From assembly GCA_030609965.1 (NCBI GenBank), contig JAUWSQ010000009.1, positions 1-59,239 on the forward strand: DNA of 59,239 nucleotides, in the 5' to 3' direction. The notes below the pieces were generated by a model. The model had not been told where the DNA came from. It saw nothing but the letters and a program-made list of their open reading frames with translations, and searched no databases. A program made the translations under genes and the position numbers. This document shows positions 53,039 to 59,239 of the stretch, one piece after another. The stretch's first letter is position 1. Each line of letters begins with the position of its first letter. The stretch is from Candidatus Fermentibacterota bacterium. Its GTDB lineage: Bacteria; Fermentibacterota; Fermentibacteria; Fermentibacterales; JCC-6.

Positions 53039-54559
53039 CTAGAACGTGAAATCCTCGAACATTCCCCTGCTGCTGGAAATCCAATCCTCACCGAACTTCA
53101 GAGTGTCACTGAAGATTGTCATGCGGTCCAGCCTCTCGTCCTGGTCGGACCATGTCCCTGCGTAGGGGTCATAGCTGTCCTGATCGTAGCTTGCCAGCCT
53201 GTGCAGCCTGCCGAATATTCTGATGGCGTTATCATCGAGGATCTGCCAGTTGCCGTCGGCGTACATTCTTTCCCGCGAGTCATACCGCTCATCCTCCTTC
53301 CAGATAACGAAGCTGCCGTTTGAGCGGATCACAAGGGTCTGTTCATCATAGTAGTAATCTTCCGCAAAGTTGGCATAGATCTGTCTGTCGATGAAAGTAC
53401 CGGCGTCGCAGTTTCGGGCCCATTGCAGGATCTCGAGTTTCCGTGCTTCACCACCGCCAGTATCGATAACGAACCACTCCTCACCGTCGAAGAAGCGAAG
53501 CTCGCTTACCACAAGGTCCTTATACACCTCTCCGGGATAGACTTCCAGGAAATCCATTGTGAAACTGCTGCCTTCAAGGGGAGCATCAAGGTAAACCATC
53601 TGGGGAGTCATGGTATCGTCCAGCCTGTATTCGGCTGGAGTTCCGCCTTCGGGCCCGAAGGAGATCAGAGAAGCCCGTTCGTTATGCTCGTAATGTGTTC
53701 TGGATCTGTGGTATCCGTCCCAGATAAGGATCCGCTCGATGTGCTGCGGCTCATCGAAGCGGAACGTCAGGCTCTCGCCCGCGCCTGTGCTGTTCTCGTT
53801 CCCGTCGGCCCAGCCGAATGCGGGCCTTGAATCGAACAGGAAATCAGGCCCGTATGCTTCAACCGGTTCCAGTGAGGAGCTGGCCTCAACGCTTCCGCCT
53901 ACTTCAGCTATTGACATAATCCGAAGAGGGACCTCTCTGCCTTCACCATCTGTTACAATGATTCTGACTTCGCTGATGCCAACGGGAAGGTCTCTCTGAT
54001 ACCTTATTCCCTGCTCGTCCCGGTACATTGATTCAGTCTCCCAGATCTTGATAAATACGCTCTTCACTGGGCTGTAGCTGTAAACAGGGCTTCCGGGACT
54101 TCTCCTGGCACCTTCAAGCCCGTTTATATACAGCTGGATATACTCGATTTCCTCGAATTCGCTGCTCCCGGGAACCGCTTCGACGATTATGGCTTCTATG
54201 TCCACCGGTTCCTCGAAGGAGAAGTACAGTCCCTCGTCCGGAGCGGCGCCGGGCATGGTTGCCCAGTATGTAGAACTGTCACCGTCAAAAACGTTCTCAG
54301 GCCCGTACAATTCTTCCGGCATATTTATGGATGTTGCGTAGCAGAGCTCCAGGTATTCAACAGGCAGTTCCTCAAAGGGAACTTCTTCTGAATCCGCTTC
54401 GTCGTTGTCCACATCATTTGCGGCTGATTCCTTATCACCACCCAGTCCGATATCTATAGTATCTTCAGACACCTGCGGTTCAGCACCTTCTCCGTCACCG
54501 CAGGAAAGAGGAACGGCACAGAATGCGACAGCTGCAAGAATTACTGACATCTTCTTCAT
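53039..54559 (-). CDS. Lipoprotein with discoidin/NADase-type glycan-binding domains
   Basis: The signal ends in VPLSC, followed by a long acidic linker (about residues 22-60, many Asp and Glu). Two discoidin-type beta-sandwich repeats follow: ENVFDGDSSTYWATMPGAAP with SFEEPVDIEAIIVE, and DFLFDSRPAFGWADGN with FRFDEPQHIERILIWDGY. Both have the 'xxFDG--TxW' pattern of F5/8 or NADase-type glycan-binding domains. The C-terminal 110 residues (AGTFIDRQIY onwards) are a separate small domain. ATG 54559 is chosen: GGAGG lies 6 bases before it and the ATG overlaps the M15 stop (ATGA, 54556-54559). Confidence 0.8.
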   Translation of the reverse strand: MKKMSVILAAVAFCAVPLSCGDGEGAEPQVSEDTIDIGLGGDKESAANDVDNDEADSEEVPFEELPVEYLELCYATSINMPEELYGPENVFDGDSSTYWATMPGAAPDEGLYFSFEEPVDIEAIIVEAVPGSSEFEEIEYIQLYINGLEGARRSPGSPVYSYSPVKSVFIKIWETESMYRDEQGIRYQRDLPVGISEVRIIVTDGEGREVPLRIMSIAEVGGSVEASSSLEPVEAYGPDFLFDSRPAFGWADGNENSTGAGESLTFRFDEPQHIERILIWDGYHRSRTHYEHNERASLISFGPEGGTPAEYRLDDTMTPQMVYLDAPLEGSSFTMDFLEVYPGEVYKDLVVSELRFFDGEEWFVIDTGGGEARKLEILQWARNCDAGTFIDRQIYANFAEDYYYDEQTLVIRSNGSFVIWKEDERYDSRERMYADGNWQILDDNAIRIFGRLHRLASYDQDSYDPYAGTWSDQDERLDRMTIFSDTLKFGEDWISSSRGMFEDFTF

Positions 54560-55224
54560 AACAACCTCCATGGGGGCCACCTTCGGTGATGATCAACACC
54601 GCTCAATTCAATTTCATCAAGTCTTTTATCAAAATGCTGGTAATCCTTTTCCGACCAGTCTCCTCCCCATCTCCAGCCAAGCGTCCTGAAAAGTTCTACC
54701 ACCGGATGCCCGTCGTGAAGTGTGCCCGGCGCAGAAGGATCGTACAGGGCTCCTTCGGGAGAAACCCTTCCTCCCGAGTAGTAGGGATTCTGAACCGGAT
54801 TGATGTCTATCGCCAGGCCAAAAGCATGGCGCGAGAGCCTGTCCGTACCGGGTACGCACCGATAGTTGAAAGCCGAGGTGTTGTTGCATCTCATGGACTC
54901 ATCATCATCCCAATCGAACTCGCAGATGGGAATCACCGATTCGAGGGGGAATCCCAGAAGAAGCATCTGTATGAAAACCAGTTGCAGATCAAATGCTACC
55001 CGGGCATCAGCTACAAGCTGTCCATGATTCAGCTCTCCGTCAAAATCCCAGTATACCACGTCAACAAGAACCTGATTATCCAGTATCCACCCGGGGCAAT
55101 CATCAGTGATACATCCGACTGATTCGCTGAAGGTCAGCTCAGTATATCCGACACCTCCTGAAAATGCAGGTATACAGAATGCAAGCAGGATAATGATAAT
55201 CATCAAGCGCCCTGATCCCAGCAT
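54556..55224 (-). CDS. Secreted M15-type D-alanyl-D-alanine carboxypeptidase-like protein
   Basis: The signal peptide (MIIIILLAFCIPAFS) is followed by a VanY/M15C-type domain. Zinc ligands are in SRHAFGLAIDINPVQNP (His, Asp) and KDYQHFDK (His); the GWRWGGDWSE loop is typical of M15 peptidases. It trims peptidoglycan stem peptides. GAAAGGG 7 bases before ATG 55224 decides the start. It is the first gene of an operon with the discoidin-like lipoprotein and the GT-C-like protein, linked by an ATGA overlap. Cys residues (CITDDCPG, CRCNNTS-like CNN) may form disulfides. Confidence 0.85.
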   Translation of the reverse strand: MLGSGRLMIIIILLAFCIPAFSGGVGYTELTFSESVGCITDDCPGWILDNQVLVDVVYWDFDGELNHGQLVADARVAFDLQLVFIQMLLLGFPLESVIPICEFDWDDDESMRCNNTSAFNYRCVPGTDRLSRHAFGLAIDINPVQNPYYSGGRVSPEGALYDPSAPGTLHDGHPVVELFRTLGWRWGGDWSEKDYQHFDKRLDEIELSGVDHHRRWPPWRLL

Positions 55225-55313
55225 TTCATCATCCCTTTCTATATTGAATATCAACGAATATTCCAACTGCAGGCAGATCAGGTCAAGAGATGGAGCGGAT
55301 TGTGTGAAACGAG

Positions 55314-55331
55314 AAAACCCCCGGGAGGGTT
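55314..55331 (-). terminator. Short terminator-like hairpin after the ABC transporter
   Basis: On the minus strand AACCC (55331-55327) pairs with GGGTT (55320-55316) over a 6-base loop, then TTTTC. It lies 16 bases past the ABC transporter stop. The stem is short. Confidence 0.45.
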
Positions 55332-55346
55332 GAAATCCGCAACAGG

Positions 55347-57062
55347 TCAGATGATGTTTTTTGTATATAGGTTGTGATAGTGACCCTTCTGCTCAATCAG
55401 GCTGTCATGGGTTCCAGTTTCAACGATGCTGCCTTTCTGCAGGACGAATATCTTGTCCACGTTACGTACAGTGGACAGACGGTGGGCAATAATGATGGTG
55501 GTTCTGTTTCTACTCAACCTGAACATGGCTTCCTGGATAAGACTTTCAGATTCATTATCCAGTGAAGAGGTTGCCTCGTCGAAAATAAGCACAGTAGGAT
55601 TCTTGAGGAAGACTCGGGCAATGGATACCCTTTGTTTCTGACCTCCCGAAAGCTTCACTCCTCGCTCACCCACATACGTATCGAACGTGTCGGGAAGCGA
55701 CATGATGAAGCAGTATATATTGGCATACCCGGCAGCTTCTATCATTTCTTCTTCGGTTGCCATGGGTTTGCCGTACATAATGTTCTCCCGGATAGTACCA
55801 TCGAACAGGAAGATATTCTGCTGGACGAGTCCGATGTTTTCTCTGAGAAAGTATTGCTTCAGATCCATGATATCATGCCCGTCAAAGGTGATGCATCCTT
55901 TTTGTGGTTCGTAGAACCTGGGAATAAGGGAGACGATGGTACTCTTACCCGCTCCTGATTCACCCACGATTGCAACGGATTCCCCCTCTTTTACCGTCAT
56001 TGATACATCCCTGATTATCCAGTCCGGGGAAGAGGAGTACTTGAACCACAGATCATTCAGCTCGATAATACCCTTTGTTGGATGGAAGGATCGAGCATAG
56101 GGCCGGTCTTCGATGTCAGGCTCTATATCCATGATTTCTGTGAATCTCTCGAATGAAGCGGCTCCCTGGTGGAACTGTTCCGTGAAGTTCATAAGTCGTT
56201 GAATAGGTTTCAATATGATGTTAACATAGAGAATGAAGGCAACGATATCCGCAGGGGTTATCCGGTTTTCGAAGTATAGCCAGGCTCCTCCTGCAATAAC
56301 TGTGAGATAATACATGTCAGAGAGGAACTGGAAGCCGGAGTAAAACACTCCCATAATGGTATATATCTTCTCTTTAGCCATTTTAAAGTGTGTGTTTACG
56401 GTACCGAATTTCGTCATTTCCAAATCTTCATTTGTATAAGATTTAACTTCACGTATTCCCTGAACAGAGTTCTCTACAGCGCTGTTGATGTCAGCAATCT
56501 TCTTCCGAACGTTGCGAAACCCCTTTCTCATTTTGCCGCCGTACTTTACTCCCCAGAGAAGCATTATAGGGAGAGGAATCATTGAGATAAGGGCCAGAGC
56601 AGGGTTGAAACTGAACATGAAGAAAAAGGAACCCACAATCAGGAAGAACGAAAGAATTAGATCTTCTGGTGCATGATGCGCAACTTCTGCTATGGTGCTA
56701 AGATCATTGGATATGCGGGACATGATATGCCCAGTTTTCGTACTGTCGAAATAGTTGAATGACAGCTTCTGTATATGACGGAAGATCTCTTCCCGCATGT
56801 CATACTCCATCCTCACACCGAGGATGTGCCCCCATTTCATGCGGATGAACTCAAAAATCATTTTTGCCAGATAGATAAGAATCATCAATGCGAAATAGAT
56901 AAAGATGAGTCTGACGTTTCTATCTGGAATGTAGCTGTTCAGCAGGGTTCGCACCATTGAAGGAATGAGGATGGCCAGACCGGAGGACAGAAGAGCAACT
57001 GTTATGTCAATAAAGAAAAGAACCTTGTGTGGCTTATAGAATGAAAGAAAGCGTTTTAGCAT
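55347..57062 (-). CDS. ABC exporter, MsbA-like (fused membrane and ATPase domains)
   Basis: This is a 571-residue half-transporter. Six transmembrane helices span about residues 15-300. The ATPase follows: Walker A IVGESGAGKSTIV, signature KLSGGQKQRVSIARVFLK, Walker B VLIFDEATSSLDNES and the switch IIAHRLSTVRNVDK. It is a canonical exporter of the MsbA/multidrug type, probably homodimeric, moving lipids, glycolipids or drugs. The ATG follows a purine-poor region, so the ribosome site is weak. It stands alone between the M15 operon and the disrupted GNAT gene. Confidence 0.93.
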   Translation of the reverse strand: MLKRFLSFYKPHKVLFFIDITVALLSSGLAILIPSMVRTLLNSYIPDRNVRLIFIYFALMILIYLAKMIFEFIRMKWGHILGVRMEYDMREEIFRHIQKLSFNYFDSTKTGHIMSRISNDLSTIAEVAHHAPEDLILSFFLIVGSFFFMFSFNPALALISMIPLPIMLLWGVKYGGKMRKGFRNVRKKIADINSAVENSVQGIREVKSYTNEDLEMTKFGTVNTHFKMAKEKIYTIMGVFYSGFQFLSDMYYLTVIAGGAWLYFENRITPADIVAFILYVNIILKPIQRLMNFTEQFHQGAASFERFTEIMDIEPDIEDRPYARSFHPTKGIIELNDLWFKYSSSPDWIIRDVSMTVKEGESVAIVGESGAGKSTIVSLIPRFYEPQKGCITFDGHDIMDLKQYFLRENIGLVQQNIFLFDGTIRENIMYGKPMATEEEMIEAAGYANIYCFIMSLPDTFDTYVGERGVKLSGGQKQRVSIARVFLKNPTVLIFDEATSSLDNESESLIQEAMFRLSRNRTTIIIAHRLSTVRNVDKIFVLQKGSIVETGTHDSLIEQKGHYHNLYTKNII

Positions 57063-57144
57063 GGATACTCCATATTCGAATTGGCTGAAGAGCGATAGGG
57101 AATATACTGTTTCCCATTTCTACACGCACACTGAGTTTACATTA

Positions 57145-57456
57145 TCACCACTCGTCTGCCAGCAGCGAGTATACAGCCTCATCCACCAGCCCCTTTCCAG
57201 GCACGAACACATACTGACGGAGGGTTCCCTCGTGTTTAAAACCAAACTTGCCGGCAATGATTGCACAGCCTGTGTTGTCCGGGTGACAGCGTAACTCTAT
57301 ACGATTTACTCCCAGGTCAGAAAAGGCGTAATCGATAATCCTGGAAGTAACCTCAGTAATCAACCCTCTACGCTGGTAATCCCTGTGCAGATCGGCCCCC
57401 ATCTCAATACGCCGGTTCTCTCTGGACCAGTAATGGAGTGCAGCAGTACCTATCAT
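57145..57456 (-). pseudogene. GNAT family N-acetyltransferase, 5'-truncated (probably broken)
   Basis: The 103 residues hold the central and C-terminal parts of a RimJ/RimL-type acetyltransferase: IEMGADLHRDYQRRGLITEV with the acetyl-CoA-binding QRRGLI, RIELRCHPDN, then KFGFKHEGTLRQYVF. The N-terminal 50-60 residues are missing. In frame before the ATG the sequence still reads like the family (GVFLKENQSRM) as far as a TGA near 57489. An IS3-type transposase remnant starts right there. The gene has probably lost its 5' end to an insertion and deletion. If translated, it would lack the substrate-binding part of the fold. Confidence 0.65.
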
Positions 57457-57488
57457 CCGCGACTGATTTTCCTTCAGGAATACACCTT

Positions 57489-57656
57489 TCAGTGGTCAGC
57501 GGATGTTCCAGCACTCTCTTCTTCAGCGGTAGTAGGTCTGCTCGGTACTCCGATCTTACGAACTGCCAGCGCTACTGTTGAACCCTTGGATATCTCAACC
57601 TCAGCTTCCCTCAACTTGCGGATGATTTGCTCCGTGGTGGAACGAATTCTGCCCAT
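57489..57656 (-). pseudogene. IS3-family transposase OrfA remnant (55 aa)
   Basis: The reading from ATG 57656 begins with TTEQIIRKLREAEVEISKG and STVALAVRKIGV, the N-terminal helix-turn-helix of IS3-family OrfA proteins. The next bases read TEQTYYR in another frame, as in the family, then a stop. So a one-base shift and the loss of everything downstream make it non-functional. GGGAGG precedes the ATG. It joins directly onto the broken acetyltransferase gene. Confidence 0.7.
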
Positions 57657-57720
57657 TTATTACCTCCCTCGTTTAGTAGCCACACTAACATAATGTGTGG
57701 GCTAGCTTACGGAGGGGGCA
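57524..57720 (-). mobile_element. Left-end fragment of an IS3-family insertion sequence
   Basis: On the minus strand the fragment runs from a candidate left end at 57720 (TGCCCCCTCC) through an imperfect inverted repeat (CCACAC 57680-57685 with GTGTGG 57695-57700) into orfA, and homology stops near 57524. OrfB and the right end are missing. The left end lies 18 bases past the stop of the RCC1-repeat gene. Confidence 0.5.
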
Positions 57721-57737
57721 CCAGGGGAGCCGGGTTT

Positions 57738-59239
57738 CTACTTTATCAGAACAACCATTGCGGTCGATACCTCAGCATTCCCCGTCAGACGAATCAAGTA
57801 GACCCCGCTGGGAAGATTATTCCCTGATATATCAGTGCCGTTCCAGACAAGGATGTTCTGGCCGGGTACGGTTACATCTGCTTCCTGAGTATGAACTAGC
57901 CTACCTGCCAGATTGAATACTTCGAAGATGACGGAGGTGATAGTGGAGGAGCTGAACGCGAGAGATGTGTTGGAAATGAAGGGATTTGGATAAACGCTTA
58001 TGATGTGCAGATCCGTAAGGGGAACACCGGGAGGCTCCACTTCAATGGACTCTTTATAATCCTTGATCGCGCAGCTATGACGCCATCCACCTGCAACAGC
58101 CGTGAAACCACTGTTGGGCAGGGGGACATCGCACTGGCCGTAATAGTTGTAACCCCATGCCACAATGGTACTGTCCGATTTCAGACCCAGACTGTGATTA
58201 CCTCCTCCAGCCACCGCCGTGAAACCGCTGTTGGGCACAGGTATTTCGCACTGGCCGAATCCATTCAAACCCCAGGCAATGACGGACCCGTCGATCTTAA
58301 GGCCTAGATTGTGGTATAACCCCGCCGCCGCCGCCGTGAAACCGCTGTTGGGCAGGGGGACATCGCACTGGCCGTAATTGTTGTAACCCCATGCCACGAT
58401 GGAGCCGTCAGCCCTCAGACCCAGGCTATGGGATTCCCCCGCCGCCACCGCCGAGAAACCGCTGTTGGGCAGGGGGACATCGCACTGGCCGTAATAGTTG
58501 TAACCCCATGCCACAATGGTACTGTCCGATTTCAGACCCAGGCTGTGATTACTCCCGGCCGCCACCGCCGCAAAACCGCTGTTGGGCAGGGATACATCGC
58601 ACTGGCCGAATTCGTTTGGACCCCATGCCACGATGGAGCCGTCAGCCTTCAAGCCCAGGTTGTGGTAGGTCCCGGCTGACACTGCCGTGAAACCACTGTT
58701 GGGTGAGGGCACATCGCACTGCTGGAAATTGTCGTCTCCCCAGGCTGCGATGAAGCCGTCTTCCTTTAAACCGAGGCAATGAGAGCAACCTGCCGCCAGT
58801 GCTATGTAACCGCTGTTCGGGGTGGGTACGCTGCATTCATCGTAGGTGTTGTTCCCCCATGCCAGGATAGAACCATCATCCTTCAGTCCGAGACAGTGTC
58901 CGTATCCTGCCCCTACCTCAGTGAAACCGCTGTTGGGCACAGGTATTTCGCACTGGCCGAATCCATTCCATCCCCACGCTGCGATGGAACCATCCTCCTT
59001 AAGGCCATAGCTGTTGACACTTCTCGCATCTACCCCGGTGAAACCACTGTTGGGCAAGGGCACATCGCACTGACCCTGACTGTTGAATCCCCAGGCAACG
59101 ATGGAGCTGTCAGCCTTCAGCCCGAGACTGTGAAAAGCTCCGGCCGCCACCGCTGCGAAACCGCTGTTGGGTTCGGGCACACTGCACTGGCCGAAACTGT
59201 TCTCCCCCCATGCAACAATGGAGCCGTCGGATTTCAAAC
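57738..59239 (-). CDS. Secreted RCC1-repeat protein with sorting domain; 5' end outside window
   Basis: The frame is open to the window end, so the N-terminus is missing. Ten tandem 39-residue RCC1-type repeats follow the pattern DGSIVAWG-x4-GQCDVPLPNSGF and AVAAG-x2-HSLGLK. Repeats 7 and 10 are almost identical, as are 3 and 9 in part. A C-terminal domain of about 90 residues (VYPNPFISNTSLAF, FEVFNLAGRLVHTQ, LPSGVYLIRL, VVLIK end) is a type IX sorting domain. RCC1 repeats usually build a seven-bladed propeller that binds proteins; the number here would exceed one propeller. It is probably a secreted or surface adhesin-like protein. Confidence 0.9.
   Translation of the reverse strand, partial: LKSDGSIVAWGENSFGQCSVPEPNSGFAAVAAGAFHSLGLKADSSIVAWGFNSQGQCDVPLPNSGFTGVDARSVNSYGLKEDGSIAAWGWNGFGQCEIPVPNSGFTEVGAGYGHCLGLKDDGSILAWGNNTYDECSVPTPNSGYIALAAGCSHCLGLKEDGFIAAWGDDNFQQCDVPSPNSGFTAVSAGTYHNLGLKADGSIVAWGPNEFGQCDVSLPNSGFAAVAAGSNHSLGLKSDSTIVAWGYNYYGQCDVPLPNSGFSAVAAGESHSLGLRADGSIVAWGYNNYGQCDVPLPNSGFTAAAAGLYHNLGLKIDGSVIAWGLNGFGQCEIPVPNSGFTAVAGGGNHSLGLKSDSTIVAWGYNYYGQCDVPLPNSGFTAVAGGWRHSCAIKDYKESIEVEPPGVPLTDLHIISVYPNPFISNTSLAFSSSTITSVIFEVFNLAGRLVHTQEADVTVPGQNILVWNGTDISGNNLPSGVYLIRLTGNAEVSTAMVVLIK
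58056..59225 (-). repeat. Ten tandem 117-bp coding repeats
   Basis: The RCC1 repeats show up in the DNA as a 117-bp period, with shared blocks such as AAACCGCTGTTGGGC (plus strand) in nearly every unit. Pairs of almost identical units point to recent duplication or gene conversion, and copy number may vary between strains. Confidence 0.85.

Noticed and set aside
58056-59225. Regular 117-bp repetition that might suggest a CRISPR array
   Set aside because: The period is too long, units diverge along their full length and all are in one open frame encoding RCC1 repeats.

Overview
The window (59,239 bases, roughly half G+C, chromosome-like) fits an uncultivated bacterium of the FCB group, for example the Fermentibacterota/Aegiribacteria-like candidate phyla. 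Several secreted proteins end in a C-terminal domain of the type used for type IX secretion sorting. There are also DUF5916/CBM9 outer-membrane proteins, a TonB-dependent receptor, a PUR-alpha-type protein and many lipoproteins. The phylum assignment is an inference. Coding density is high, with many ATGA overlaps and convergent gene ends that overlap by a few bases. I found no rRNA, tRNA or CRISPR. No stretch longer than 300 bases is without a gene.

Layout. 1-2170: a carbamoyltransferase (start outside the window) fused to an SxtJ-type domain, followed by an SxtK-like small membrane protein. 2257-8773: a YgiQ-type radical SAM enzyme, a 162-bp palindromic mobile-element-like repeat, a PUR-domain protein with a helix-turn-helix tail, a TauE/SafE permease and a hybrid histidine kinase. 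8885-11095: a co-directional run of a SagB-like nitroreductase lipoprotein, a DUF3634-like protein, an alkyltransferase-like DNA-repair protein and a methyltransferase. 11102-13568: a PadR-type repressor, a HAAS-domain membrane protein and a beta-propeller lipoprotein, with a good promoter. 13733-18010: glnS, an M20 amidohydrolase and an HtrA protease. 18134-33877: secreted and envelope proteins (Ntn-hydrolase-like, APC-like transporter, degenerate S41 protease, TonB receptor, two paralogous DUF5916 proteins, propeller lipoproteins) with a trpR-trpB operon and a twin cyclic-nucleotide-binding protein among them. 34113-37857: three GT4-type glycosyltransferases.

37955-46539 holds the most interesting system, a ribosomally made and modified peptide (RiPP) cluster. 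One tightly packed minus-strand operon encodes, in order, a secreted protein, an exported two-cluster ferredoxin with a sorting domain, a PqqD-like peptide-binding protein, two radical SAM/SPASM enzymes, an 83-residue precursor with five regularly spaced Cys-x2/3-Gly motifs, an HPr-kinase-like protein and an S26-like peptidase. An ABC exporter and a nucleotidyltransferase sit beside it. From memory the gene set resembles the SynChlorMet (Scm) cassette predicted by bioinformatics; I know of no established product.

46723-59239: a zinc-ribbon membrane protein, a GH5 glycosidase with an inserted domain, a class III cyclase homologue, a lipoprotein with an apparently non-AUG start, an envelope operon (M15 peptidase, discoidin-like lipoprotein, GT-C-like membrane protein), an MsbA-like ABC transporter, a GNAT gene truncated next to an IS3-family remnant, and a protein of ten RCC1-type 39-residue repeats that runs off the window end.
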